Positions 9,701-24,700 of a stretch of 64,000 nucleotides of DNA are shown here, one piece after another. How positions within the stretch are numbered: position 1 is the first letter of the stretch; each line of letters opens with the position of its first letter. Location of the stretch: the NCBI GenBank assembly GCA_921293015.1, contig OV121087.1, forward strand, positions 5,902,501 to 5,966,500, in the 5' to 3' direction. The translations under genes were made by a program, and so were the position numbers. This DNA comes from Phorcus lineatus (taxonomy: Eukaryota > Mollusca > Gastropoda > Trochida > Trochidae). The notes beneath the pieces are model-generated. The model ran no database searches and was not told where the DNA came from. It was given only the letters and a program-made list of their open reading frames with translations.

Positions 9701-12700
9701 TAATCTGACGCATTTACTAATTAACGCAATTGTACCATGTAGCGGATCCCGGAAAAAAATCTAATGATTAAGAAGTTTCTTTTACCCTACTTTGTCTAAG
9801 ACACACATTTAAGGCATAAGGTTTTTCTTGTACCCGCAAATTCCTTTTTTTAGCTCATCAGGTCTGAAAGACCCGATGGGCTTATGGCATGGCATGGCGT
9901 CCAGCGTCCGTCCATCCGTCCATCCGTCCGTCCATCCGTCCGTAAACTTTTCACTTTTTCGACTTCTTCTCCAGAACCAATGACTCTAGAGAGCTGAAAT
10001 TTTGTGTGCATACTCCTTGGCAAATGGGGATTCTAAATTGTAGATTTCGTGACCCCATGACCCCAAATGGGGTCACAAGGGTCAAAACCTTAAAAATCTA
10101 TTTTAATCTTCTTCTCCAGTTCCAAAAGGTCTAGAGAGCTGAAAAGGTGTGTGTAGACTCCTTGGCCAACGGGGATTCTAAATTGTAGGTTTGGTGACCC
10201 CATGACCCCAAATGGGGTCAGAGGGGTCAAAACATGAAAAACCTATTTTCATCTTCTTCTCCAGTTCCAAAAGGTCCAGAGAGCTGAATAGTTGTATGTA
10301 GACTCCTTGGGCACTCGAGATTCTAAATTGTAGGTTTGGTGACCCCATGACCCCAAATGGGGTCACAGGGGTCAAAACCTGAAAAACCTATTTTCATCTT
10401 CTTCTCCAGTTCCAAAAGGTCTAGAGAGCTGAAAAGGTGTGTGTAGACTCCTTGGCCAACGGGGATTCTAAATTGTAGGTTTGGTGACCCCATGACCCCA
10501 AATGGGGTCACAGGGGTCAAAACCTAAAAAACCTAATTTCATCTTTTTCCCTAGTTCCAAAAGGTCTAAAGAGCTGAAAAGGTGTGTGTAGACTCCTTGG
10601 CCAACGGGGATTCTAAATTGTAGGTTTGGTGACCCCATGACCCCAAATGGGGTCACAGGGGTCAAAACCTTAAAATCCTACTTTCATCTTCTTCTCCAGT
10701 TCCAAAAGGTCTTGATAGCTTAATAGTTGTGTTTAGACTCCTTGGACAATGGGGATTCTAAATTGTAGGTTTGGTGACCCCATGACCCCAAATGGGGTCA
10801 CGGGTCAAAACCTAAAAAACCTAATTTCATCTTTTTCCCTAGTTCCAAAAGGTCTAGAGAGCTGAAAAATTGTGTGTAGACTCCTTGGACACTGGGGTTC
10901 TAAATTGTAGGTTTGGTGATCACTTGACCCCAAATGGGGTCACAGGGGTCAAAACCTTAAAATCCTACTTTCATCTTCTTCTCCAGTTCCAAAAGGTCTT
11001 GATAGCTTAATAGTTGTGTGTAGACTCCTTGGACAATGGGGATTCTAAATTGTAGGTTTGGTGACCCCATGACCCCAAATGGGGTCACAGGGGTCAAAAC
11101 CTTAAAAACCTAATTTCATCTTTTTCCCTAGTTCCAAAAGGTCTAGAGAGCTGTAAAATTGTGTGTAGACTCCTTGGACACTGGGGATCCTAAATTGTAG
11201 GTTTGGTGACCACTTGACCCCAAATGGGGTCACAGGGGTCAAAACCTTAAAATCCTACTTTCATCTTCTTCTCCAGTTCCAAAAGGTCTTGATAGCTTAA
11301 TAGTTGTGTGTAGACTCCTTTGACAATGGGGATTCTGAATTGTAGGTTTGGTGACCCCTTGACCCCAAATGGGCAATGGGCATTTTTAATTTGATTGTGA
11401 ATAACTCGGACGTTGGGACAGGCTATCTTTCCTACACTGCCCATGACCCCATGGTCTAAACCCAAACACCTATTTCTATCAAAAGTCTGATGAGCTACAG
11501 AGCCCATGGCTCTATTTTTTACTTTTGTTTTAATACAAATTGAATGAATCACCTGTTTCTTGATTGTATGGTGTGATTTTAATGGCAAAAGTTTTAAATA
11601 TTTGAAGAGTATATTTTGATTTTTGTGTACTTGTAGTTATTTTGAATTATCTATTTATAGCTGACACCCTGTGGATGATCCGAAATATGTAGCCTGTTTA
11701 AATAAGTTATTTCTCATTTGGTCAAAAAGCGAAGATGAACAAAAATTTTAATAAAACCATTAGTGTCAATATAAGAAACATCTTTAAATGAACATTATGT
11801 GAAGATTGGAATTTCAGCAAAGTTTAAAAAATCATACAATAAATCAGCAGATGGGATCAGATTGATTTAACAAGGACAGATGAAATCTTGAGATACATCA
11901 CTCGTATTCTTTGAAAGTGACACATGGTTTGATTTGCTGTTTTAAAGTTTAAAATTTAGAATATTTCATCTAAAATAGTCTAACAGAAAATTCTTCACAA
12001 TTTTTATAAAGTTTTAAGCACCTAGAAAAATATACCGATTTTTGCATTTTATAACATATTGTCCCTGATATATTATTATTTGTGATAAATAAGAGGAAAT
12101 GTATTACTGTTAAAGCAAAAAAAAAGGATCATTAGTTGCCATGGTAACTGATTTGCTGCTTTATTGATTAACTTACAGAAAGAAAATGAGTAACATGTTA
12201 AGAAAACACAAGATTTTTTTCCTTCAATGGCCATTAAGGCTTCAGACTTTTAAAAAAATAACAGGAAAATTGGATATTGATTTTTTTGTGCGTGACATAT
12301 TGTCTATAATATGACATGGACGTGTGATAAACAAAGGAAATCTCTTAACTGTCTTATCACAAAGGTTATGAGTACATTAGCACTGAATAACTACCAATTT
12401 AATTATCAAACACAAATTAAAAACATTAGGTCGGAATTGTGTGCATAATTAGCCAAAAGGCTACATATTAAATCAGAATCTTGAATATGTAGAACGAGTT
12501 TGGATGGCAAAATAGAGTCAAGATGGGGGAGGGGTCTTACATCCATCATTTATTCAATCACAAATTTTCAAAGTTGGAGCGGTTAGAATCAAACAAAATA
12601 ATCAGTTTCAGCGGATTTTTCTCAATTATCTGTCAAGTTCCTTAAATCACTACATGCAGTTATCTCCCTTTATCTAATACTGTGTATGAAGATAGCTGCT

Positions 12701-15700
12701 ATTCCTCGATGTAAAAAAATATAGAATAGGTCATGTTCAGTATTTAATGATTTTTGTCCATTAACTGTTAAGTTTTTTAAATCAAAACATGCAGTTATCT
12801 CCCTTTATCTACCACTGTGTATGAAGATAGCTGATATTCCTTGATGTATGAAATAAAGAATAGGTCATGTTCAGTATTTAATGATTTAGAAGAATTTACA
12901 GAAAAAGGATAAATATATGGACCATAGGTTAGTATAAAGATTTTGATTTATTTTCTCTATATTTTCTGATTATTCTTTGAATTTTATCTACATAAAATAT
13001 GGCTTTTCTTCTCTTTGGTAAAAAAGAAAAGATTTTAATGCTGATCAAGCCATACCTGTTAAGTATTTCTGATAGAACCTGGATTATTTTCACAAGCCAC
13101 AAATCTTTTTACAGAAAGTATCCACAGAGGACAGGATGGAGAGAGTGACAAAGCTTTCAGTGGAGGGGATGACATGTCAGTCATGTGTCCGTAACATCGA
13201 AACTAACATCGGCAAGGAGAAGGGGGTCATCGACATCAAGGTATGTAACTGACACATGCAATCAAGGCAGGTAAATAGTTGCATATGTGTAAGTTCTGGA
13301 TTTACTGGAACTTAGTCTAAAACAAACACCCACGTCGAATAATTACACAAGGTAAAGAAAGTTCCTGGCAATGACACAATAGTTGAAACAGGAATGGTAG
13401 AACTAAGGTAAGGGAAGTTTCTGACAACAAGGTAATAATGGAAGTAAGTTATCAAGGACACGAGGGAAATACTGAGGAGAAAGCTGTCTTTGACATTTAG
13501 AGATTTACTTAATAGAAGATGTGATCCACATCAAGGGAATTTTTCGAGGGGGAGGTATGATTGACATTAAGGGAAATCCTGAGGTAAAGATACCTTTGAC
13601 ATCAAGAGAAATACCGAGGGGAAGATATCTTTACATTTATTTAATGTAAATTTTAAGGGGAAGATATCTTTGACAACAAGAGATATACTGAGGGGAAGAT
13701 ATCTTTGACATCAAGGTAAACACTAAAGGGGAAGATATCTTTGACATCAAGGTAAATACTGAGGGGAAGATACCTTTGACATCAAAAAATATACTGAAGG
13801 AAAGATATCTTTGACATCAATGTAAATACTGAGGGGAAGATATCTTTGATATAAAAAAATATACTGAAGGAAAGATATCTTTGACATCAATGTAAATACT
13901 GAGGGGAAGATATCTTTGATATAAAAAAATATACTGAAGGAAAGATATCTTTGACATCAATGTAAATACTGAGGGGAAGATATCTTTGATATAAAAAAAT
14001 ATACTGAAGGAAAGATATCTTTGACATCAATGTAAATACTGAGGGGAAGATATCTTTGATATAAAAAAATATACTGAAGGAAAGATATCTTTGACATCAA
14101 TGTAAATACTGAGGGGAAGATATCTTTGATATAAAAAAATATACTGAAGGAAAGATATCTTTGACATCAATGTAAATACTGAGGGGAAGATATCTTTGAT
14201 ATAAAAAAATATACTGAAGGAAAGATATCTTTGACATCAATGTAAATACTGAGGGGAAGATATCTTTGATATAAAAAAATATACTGAAGGAAAGATATCT
14301 TTGACATCAATGTAAATACTGAGGGGAAGATATCTTTGATATAAAAAAATATACTGAAGGAAAGATATCTTTGACATCAATGTAAATACTGAGGGGAAGA
14401 TATCTTTGATATAAAAAAATATACTGAAGGAAAGATATCTTTGACATCAATGTAAATACTGAGGGGAAGATATCTTTGATATCAACTGAAATACTAAGGG
14501 ATATCAATGATAACTCTTTGAGAAAGCTTATTAAGGCAGGGGGTAAACAATGAGGGGAAAGGTATTGTTGACATCACATGAAATTCTGGGTTGGAGAGTA
14601 GTGGAAATTAGTGGAAGTAGGGTAAGCATGGTAAGGTATCTTTGACATGAAAGGTAATATCAAAGAGTATTCATCTATGACATCAGTCACATTAAGGGAA
14701 GTACTGAGGGGATGATCCAGGATGGTGTAGTTGTTGACTCACTCATTTGTCCATCCCTGATCACAATTTTTTCGAAAGTAGACATTTAATAATTGTAGGT
14801 CTAGGTTAATGGAATTTGTTATAAGGAATAATCATCATTTGTGCCTTTTGGATTTTTCTAGAATTTTAATATGATGGTTTCCATGGAATATGATGGTTTC
14901 CATGGAAAATGAAGGTTTCCATGATACTGAGCAATTCATTTATGAATTCATAAATGAATCACCATGTGCTGTTGATCCTTTTGTGATTTTCAGTTTGCTT
15001 GGCTGTTCAGTTTTACCGGTTTCATACCACATTATTTACATGATCATTTTCAATTATTTTCTGGTCAGACTGACCATTCAACTTATGGGATAATCCACCT
15101 CCTTTTGAGAATTGTAACACATTGTAACTGTAGACAGATAATCTGTTATCTCACTGAGACCATACCTGTGTTATCAACATTTTTAATACTGCTGTTATCA
15201 CATTCACATGATATTGCTCCCTGTCTGATATCATTCCTTTGCAGGGGTTAAAAAATGGAAGTTTGAGGTCATTGACATACTAAATTTTACCATTGATTTG
15301 CGTAAAAGGAAAACTGCTTCGCTTCAATTTAGAAATGTTAAATCAACAACTGGAATTGAAATCTGTGACTTACTCCAAAACTTGCCAAAGTAGATGATTT
15401 TTTGTCACTGAAAAGATTTATTTTATGTCCTCTTTGATGACATTTTCAATCATTTTCACACGGCTTAGATGTTATTTCAGTTTGTCTAGTTAAAAGAATT
15501 TGATTTACAGCTAATATGAAATGTCAGAAGGCAATCAGCGTAAATAAAAATGACAATACCTGAAGGAATATTTGAGTTTTGGAACATGTAAATCATTTTA
15601 TCTTTACCATTTGTGACGCTGAAAATGACAAGTCATACAAGTAGCAAAGCAAGCAAGCACGCTTAACTTTGAAAATGAATTATAGCCATGCCATGAGCAC

Positions 15701-18700
15701 ACATACTCACAGGGTAAACACAAAGTGTAACAATATATTGTTACTATCAATATTGACATGATGACCCTGACAGTATTGTGTATCAGACTTGAATATCTAC
15801 AAATAAAAGTCTGAGATTCTTATCAGAAAATGTAACCAACGATATATGAGAGAGTATAGTTAACTTGCTTTTAAAATGCATTTATTCTGCTTCCGAGCTT
15901 TAAGCATGTATTGTCTTGTACCATGTTATGTATTATGATTTATTTCATCTTACATATTACTTCACTATACTTTTTGTATTGATCGGCTCACATTCTTGAA
16001 TGATGATTTAATGTTCACCACATTGACAATATTCTATCTCCCAAGGAGACTTACCTGATTATTTGTAAAAGTTTAGTCATATTTTCCTATAGGCTTGCCA
16101 CAATGCCATTCTCTCAGCTCCAGTTATGTGATGTTGTCCAGCACTGACCCTGTATCTTAAGGTGTCCAGCTGTCATTGAACCTGAGGGTCGTCTTCTCGT
16201 GATATCGTTATCATCTGGACACATATCCACATTGAGGCTCTCCACCCTCAGCTTGTAAAAGGGTGTTTATAATAGGTGATATTATAGAGGGGATATATAT
16301 TTTGAGTATCAATGACATTCTTAGTTTTTACGACACGAGTGATTTAAATTTGAAGAGAAAGTGTTCTAGGTGAGATAAAAAATTCATTCACAATGTCGGA
16401 TATGTATCAGTCATTTGTTTACATCCGGAATTCACCATGTGAATACATCAAATACTGTAGAACGGTAGTGTCTCACGGTGCTGGAAAATTCAGCCACGGG
16501 GGCTAGTTACCTTATAACCTTAGCGAAATGAGTGCTTGAAAGTTCACGTACGGGGGCAAAACTGGTCAAAATAATATTCAGCAATGTAAGAGTTAATATT
16601 TGTACTTCCTGAGCGAGATTATTGCGCTTGTATGAAATAGACCTTTGTATTTGAAGGATGTTGTACAATGATGTGTGAAAAAAGAACAGAGGACAGATCT
16701 GTTGTATTTTATAATGAAAACAGGATATAATCAATATTTCATAACAATACAATGCATGTCACAATACACTCCTTTCAGTGATTTCGTTTAAGATGCAAGC
16801 TTAATTTGAGACAAAAACCTTGATGTTTAGCAAAAATAAACAGTTTTATAGTCAACAATATGTATCATGATACAGTTCTAATAGAGGGTATGAGAGGAGA
16901 CACTATACGGCTTTATACATTGGAAAGAGCAAAGATTGATCTTCGTGAAAAGAATCAGGCAGGGGTTTCATCTTCATGGTCTTGCATCATTTAGATACGT
17001 TCTGGGAGTGTATCTTACATGATATATACTATAGTATTGATGAACCCGAACCAGGTTAGAGATACGATATATTCCCCATCTATGAACAGGTGCCCCACCC
17101 CCCTGTATAGAGCCTCATTACATTGTTCATGAGTCCGATGAAAGCGCTATGACCTGGAGAGGGGTAGATGGGACAGACTTCATATCTGCGACACATATAC
17201 ATGTTTACAGTACTTACCTACACATAGGTCCTAATTAGGTCTGACCTGTGATTAGCTGAAGTCACGGATGAGCGATCTTTCTCCGATTAGCTGGAGGAAT
17301 TGATTGGAGTTGGAGTTGGAGTTGGTGAAGAAAGGTTTATTTTTCGATAATGAGTGTAATGCTGATGTGACTACAGTAGGTTTTATTGCTGTTAAAATTT
17401 ATGTCATTTGACAGTCGGGGAGGATTCATGTTTGTTTTGCTAGGTAAGGTTGTCTGTCTCTTATCACGGCTTGGATGTTTGATGTGTTATTCTGGATTCC
17501 AACTTTCAGTGTTATGTAATTCTCAGATAGGGACATATTTCGATTCTCAGAAGTTATGATAATTTTCTTGTCTTAAGAAATATTTCATTTAAGTATCAGA
17601 AATCAGGTCTAAAGGTAGAGCAGGATACGGTTATACTAGACAATAAGTTACTGTGTGTGTGTGTGTGAAGTGTTGCTTGCTATTTTCATTTTCTTCTGGT
17701 TGAGTAATATCAGTTTATATATATGTTTGATATTCACATATTGTAGCCATAAACTATAGGAAACAGAAACATGTTGATATGTTTTTTTCAACCCAGAAAA
17801 TTTTACTGATTTAAGAAATAAAGTTCGCTCTACCCCAATGTGTTTTGTAATAAAGTATAGTTTTGCCCTGAACTATTATAACGTTAAAGCACTCCGTCCG
17901 AGTGCTTTAACGTTATAATAGTTCAGGGCAAAACTATACTTTATTACAAAACACATTGGGGTAGAGCGAACTTTATTTCTTTTCTAAGATGCTAAAATGA
18001 TCTTTACAGGGACCACTCTGATTTTAATAATCTCGAAATAAAATATAGTGTTTACGTCGCTCACATTAATAATCCATGAACAGGGCTAACTGTTGGCTAT
18101 TCCAAGTATAGAACCCAACCCCTAGTTTAAAACGACATTTAGTTGGTTAAAGCTCTGATTGTTGCAGTTTTGCACTTTAACTTTTTCCTTTATTCAATTT
18201 TGAATTATATTTTCTGCTTTTCTTTTTCTTCAAAAACTTAAACAAACAAATTAACACCTCTTGGTTTTTAAAAAACCTTTACTTTTACAAACTCTTGTCG
18301 TGCGATTATGCAGCGCTGGCCACATTGCCCATATAAGGCTTGTCACGTGGTCAACATTCCACAAAGAATTATGGGTAATGTTTGTTTTGGAAGCGTGATG
18401 GCGGACTGAATCCTGACATCTATTTTTTGCTGCTGTCATAAACGTTGAAGGTGATGCTTTAATCTCTTATATAAGCAGACTGTTCGGGCTGTACACCCAG
18501 AATTATATAATTATTAGGTTGACCTGGTAGAGACGGTTGACGTGAACCAACGTCACAGTCACACGGGGCGCCGTGACCTGACGCGAAACAACAGTCGACT
18601 GTCGACAAGCATTTGCTTTCCTTTCTTATTTCCGGTAGATAGAACTAAATGATTCGAAACTAGTCACCATTATAAGAAATATTATCGACAAAAGCGCCAA

Positions 18701-21700
18701 TACGATAGACATAAAGGGACAAGCCATGTTGATCGAAAGAACCGAGATGAAAGGTTACCATGGCCGCGTGATCATGAGGGGGCAGCGGGGAAGAGCGGAT
18801 ATAACGTCATTCAATTGTTACGTCATGAAAAAACTATACCTTTATTGTCTGATAAAGTACTTTTTTTTCGATTGTTCTAACCGCTAGGCATCTTAGAATA
18901 TTTGATAAAAGCTTAGGGTAAAAGCTCAGGGAAAACTGTCCGATCCAACAATTCAATCTTGTTTGTGATAGAAAAAATGATGACGATAAGTTGATCAGTT
19001 GATTTAATTTTATATTGATTTTATCATTCAAGTTTTAGTTTCTCTTTTACCAGTTGAAGTGATAAAAGTGTTAAAGTTTTGTGATCTTTGGAAATATTTC
19101 TTATAAAGGTGTTGTACCTTTATGAAATGATTTTTGTTCTTTTTATACTAAAATGTAATGACAAATGATCTCATTTGAAAATCTGTTGAGTTATATTGCT
19201 AATTTGGATCAGTTATTGACAAATCATTAAAGACTAAGGCTGACTTATTTCAAAGTTTATTTCATGAATTGTTTGAGGAGATAGAAACTACCCCTCGCAA
19301 TTATGATAAATTTTACTTACTGTCATATTAATGAAATAATAACTCTTTCATAAAGACAATTCTAGCCTTTTTTCATTTTGAATATGAGGTTATAATGTCA
19401 CAAGGTGTTTCTGTGAATATGCTATGTAATATTTTGTTTCGACAAATTTCATTGTCTGATAATATGTTAAGTAAAGAAGAAATTCAATACACTAATAGAT
19501 ACAATTGTTATGAAAATATTGCTTGATGTCCAATATCGATACGTTTCATTGGTATCATTTTCAAGCTAATGTCATTTATTCATACAGGAATTGATATTGT
19601 AGATGTGTTTATAATATTCTCTTTTGTCATTTGACACCTTCAGATGTACATAAAAGATACTTTTTTTATGTTTTGTAAGCCATATGCTTTAGAAGATTTT
19701 GATAATTCTGACAATCTGTTAATTCTAAATTTTCATCTTCCTTTTGAGGGCAAGTTAGTTTCATTTTTGACACATCTTTTTTGGAAATCAGCTATAGCAT
19801 AAAAGGACCATCCAAAATCATGTTTAGTGTAAATTTTAAGTTTCCCATAAAGTTAAAATTTCCATTGAAACTGTAACAGTGACATTTATTGGTTGTGTCA
19901 GTAAGTTCAGTGTGTTTACAGTGTAGAATACCTGTCGTTAATGAAGGTAGTTAACTGTATATAGACCTCTAATCCTTTCCCTGTTCAACAATAGGTTTAT
20001 ATTCTAACCTGTGGCTCTCTTACTGTGACAGCTGACGGTTAATTTATGAGAGTTTTATCATGGGATTGTGATGTCTGAAATGATATATATTACATATTAC
20101 ATCTTCTATTCTCTAGATACGTATCATTTGGGAGGTAACGTCTTTCTCTGGAGATGTATGTGTTTAGGGATTTTATCTCTTCAGGTACTTCTTTCTTTTG
20201 AGTTGATATATTTTTTTAATATTATGTTACTTTACTTGTGTTCTCTATTCTTGATGAGAATGTATGGACATATTCCTAATGAAACAGTTACCAGATTTAT
20301 GAAGGATTTGATGTTTTCACTTCTTTATTTTTGTTGATTGAGTAGATATCAGATGGTGATTTTTAAATGATATAAAAAAAATTCAATACTTTTGTATTTT
20401 AGTATTTTATTTATTAACCATGATGAGACTACATAAATAAGATTATTTTGATATTTTGATAATTACGGAATATCATTTTTCCACATTGATTTGAAAACAA
20501 GAAAAGTCATGCTTACCATAAGACTAATGTTGATTCAATCTTAAAAAGATTCAAAATATTATTTTCTTGTTGAAACAGATTTCAGAAAGATAGCATAACA
20601 TTCACAGAGAATGTCTTGAGATTCTAACTGATATTTTGTGTTTACTAGAAAGGGTGAAAAGATGAGGCAGTTTGATGTTTACACACATCATTTCGACTGA
20701 AACTGCCAGGAGCTGTGATCATTATTTGCAGTGTCAGATAATGAAGTGGTAATTGCCTCCGGCAGAGAGTCTAACCATCGGAACCATGTTGATAGGAGTG
20801 TTTAGACAGAGGGAAATAACTTCTTCTCACCTACGTATCTCGTTTAATCAATGCAGGAGTATGTAGGTATCTGCACATTGTCAGGACAACAAGCTTTATA
20901 TAATGACTGATAATCGACCTGAGGTTCAGTACAGGTGATTTTATACAGGTACATATTTACCAGCTGACTAGTATGGGCTTCAGTGGGCTTGTGACTTCAT
21001 TTCTTCTCTCTTTATGGATGTAGGAAGCATGTGCTTGTTTTTGGCATGTTTTGCTGAGGAATAACGATCCTTGTGGTATGTGACCAGCACATTGTGATGG
21101 GATCTTTGTATATCAGTAGCAGCTTTCAGCTGAAAGCTTATCTATTGTTGATTGTAGGTTGTCGTTCTGATCTTGTCTGTATATGTACTTCAGTGGCATG
21201 ACTAAGCTTTAAAAGTAGCCCGTTTCAAAGTGTCATTTCTTCAATCTGAATAGCAATTTAAAGCCCAAAACAAGAGGCTACAATGGTATGGCCTTTCAAA
21301 CAGACATTTGATACAAACAGCTGATTGACTTTATTGCTATTAGTGAATGTCAATAGTAGTTATTCAGCCATTGATTGTTGAGCAGGTGCTTGCCTTTTGT
21401 CTGATGTGGAGGATACAGATAGATAACGGTTACTCAACAGAGCATTGCCTAAACAACGGGAAGGCTATAGGGACATTGCTGGATGTTAACTCTCTGTGTG
21501 CCGAGGGTTAGTTAGTATATGTTGTCGGAGGGGATATCCGCATGATATGAGACCCGTTTGAAAATGTCACTGTTAACTCGCCTCCTTCTGTGGTCAAAGT
21601 GAGTTGCTGTGTGTGCATCTATAGACAGATTATCAGTGGCTGCCTGTTGCTTTTTTAATGACATTGTATAGCTGAATTCAGTTCCCTGTCCAATTGGAGC

Positions 21701-24700
21701 TACGTGGATATACACATATAAACATGATGAAGAGAGTGCACTTTAAGGATTATACCAGGGTCCCGGTAAGCATTTCATACATTTGTATCAATTTATCATC
21801 TATATCATCTCTTGCCTGTTGCCTTTCAGGAAAAGATGATTTTCATAGTAGTAATCATATATTCGTTTTGTGCTTTGATTCTGGTTTTTCTTATGATTAG
21901 GATAGATATTTAATCTTTACTAAAGCTTTCGTTATTTTCTTTGCATTGCAATGAGTCTACATAACATATCCATAACAAAATTGTCATTATCTTCATCCCT
22001 TAAAGTTCTTTAATGACGTTCACTTATATGTCTATTTAAAAATATAATTGAGACAACAGAATTTGTGTGTCTGATATATCCCAGATTTTATATCATTCCT
22101 GGGTTATATTGACACAATGGGCACAAAAGTAAAACGTATCTATGCCTGCAGGGATTGTTTGTCATGCAGTGTTTGTGTTGTCTCGGTTGGCCCATAAAAC
22201 AAGCTGTGCATAACATGAGACAGTAAAACTGAAATTGTGTCAGTCTGTTACTGACGACATGCAGGTATCAGTGTGTCAGTCTCGCTCGAATGGACTTGAT
22301 GTAATACTTGTCACTTGCAAGATATTCAAACCTTAGAGTTTTCCATTCAAAGGCTGTTAATGTTAAACTTTTAAGAACTTTGATTGGCATGAAATTGATT
22401 ATACACAATATAAAATATTTATACTTTATAGTTCTCAGTTTAAAATCTGTTAATGTTTCACTTTTATATATCTCTTTGATTTGTTGTGAAGTGGACTAAA
22501 CATAATACGAAATATTAAAACTTTGTAGTTCTCAGTTCAGAGTCTGTTAATGTTTCACTTTTATGTAGCACTGTCTTGAAGTCTATTACTATATAAGTCA
22601 GTTACTATTCCACTTTTATACAATGCTTATAGGAGACATGTATGTAATATAGAACATAATAAGGTAAATATATTTATTAGATACTATTATGAGAAATAAC
22701 ACAGATATTAAAACATGAGTTTAAGGTCTCCTTGTAATATTGGACCAGTAATATAAAGTGAAGTCAATTATCAATTTACAACAATCAATTTTCAATTAGA
22801 TATTTTCTGCCTAAATCAAAAGATTCAATTGCCACCACTTAAATCTGAAATTATTTTTCATATAACATCCCAGCACATGCTTGTTAGTGTTTCTATAACA
22901 CATTTCATTGTTCAAATCACAACAAAGAAGTGCCCATCTGTTGCGAGACTGCAATATCGTTTGTTAATTAGCTGACATCCCAGCTTTATTAACTGTCATA
23001 TTGAAACCGGAGTCGAAATGTTAACATATGTTTTAGATGAATGCAATCTATGAAGAATACTTCTGTCTCATTTTCAACATGTGATTTCATTTTGGTGTTC
23101 TGTTAGATCCGAGTGTGTATCATTCCTGACTAAAGTGTTGCTCGTATTCTTATTGAAAGTTTTACTTCAAAGTGCATCAAGTCAATTTATAAAAATAGAG
23201 AATAAATAATGGACTTTATGACAAATTTAAAGATATATGTTATGTAAGGTATTCTCTATAAAGATGTGTAAGAAGTATATTGGGTAATATTCTGATTAAC
23301 AATGACTCACCTTCAAAAGATTTGAATTACAGATTATACAGGTGAATAAAAAGAATAACTACAAGGACGATTGAAAATTATAATATTGTTATTCAAGATA
23401 ATTTGACCTGAGATAGCTTCTTAAGGAAATTGCCAAGAAAACATCTGAAATTAAAGTCAGCTAACAGGAAGTGAGAAAAGATGAAAATGATATATAATAA
23501 AATTTATTTGAGATGCATCTTGATATAATGAAAGGATCTCTTTGGAGGAAATTATCCAGGAAATATCCTAAAGTAGGGTCATCTATCAGGAAATAAGACA
23601 CGTTTCCTCTTTGAGCCATCCTATCAATCATTTATTCCTCACCACTCGGATAAACCTAGGAGTTCCGCAATCACGTGGACTCAATCTTTTGACTAACTCA
23701 TTGTCGCTTAACCCTTAACCTGAGCATTCTTATCAAGTATTTATTGATCATCATACAAACAAACCATGTTGAATTTGTTAATTAAATGTAATCAATGGTT
23801 ATAGATTGCTCTCATATAGATCATTAACCCTATCCCTGATGAGTGCTGGCTTCCATTGTTCAAACCACATTAGCAAAAATCTTGGTATGACCAGAAACTG
23901 ATGAAAAGCATACCGTAGTAAGAATATCACTGCAGCCAGGTAATGGGTTAACTCAGGTCCAGTCCTTATTGTCAAAGCAGTAGCAAATCCTGCTACATGA
24001 GGGTAGTTATGTTTGGGTAAGGCTCCTTAAATCCCCTGTGCTCTAACACACAAATGTAGTTAATGTTTTACCTCAAAGTAATTCCTAGTCTAGATTTAAA
24101 TCGAACTTTAACTTAGCTCTTAAATTTCCATTTCTCTGTGGCGTTTTGTTTTATATTTATTGAAATAATCAATCTTAAAAAAAAAACATTTTAGAGACAA
24201 ATATTAGTCTTCTAATGAAACTATAGGGTTCCCACAATCCCTGATGTTCTTGTCATTGTTTGCCTATCGTGTGATGTAATGGAACTGCCAAAGAATAACT
24301 TTAAATCAAACAATATTTACTGGTTTTGAGAACCAATGAACATTTTCATGTTAAATAGCTATAAGTAGCCAGTAGGGAGCCAGTAGGAGGGACACGGTGA
24401 CAGATCAGAGTTTTTCTTGGATATGTAACCCTGAGATATCAGGATTGCTTGTCCTTCTGTGTAGTTTTTTTCATGCTTGACTTGTCATGCATCGTCTTCA
24501 CTAGCCATGGGCTTCTTCTCTAGTTCTAATTTTGGCTTCTGATCAACCCACAAGATCAATGACCATCCCGTAAATTAACCCCACAGGCTCAATTTAAAGA
24601 TGTATTTCATATTTTTTTTAGTGTATTCATTACAGTGAATTCTACTCCTATTCTTTAGAAAAATCATTATCTTTATCAATTTTGAGTTAGAATTTATCAC

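Larger units (their letters stand above)
6774..13114 (+). other. ATP7 intron 1
   Basis: About 6.3 kb. It contains a CpG-richer patch at about 9610-9770, the 145-bp array (9852-11496) and a 137-bp tandem duplication (about 12625-12890). The rest is AT-rich with nothing recognised. Confidence 0.6.

Noticed and set aside
10178-11588. Overlapping minus-strand frames of 65-113 codons ([14 protein letters not shown]-type) in the 145-bp array
   Set aside because: They repeat with the array, whose period is not a multiple of three, and have no start, splice or domain support.
13801-14482. CRISPR-like regular array
   Set aside because: The 70-bp units are contiguous and have no unique spacers; this is a eukaryotic minisatellite. 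The same reasoning rules out the 61-bp array at 51911.
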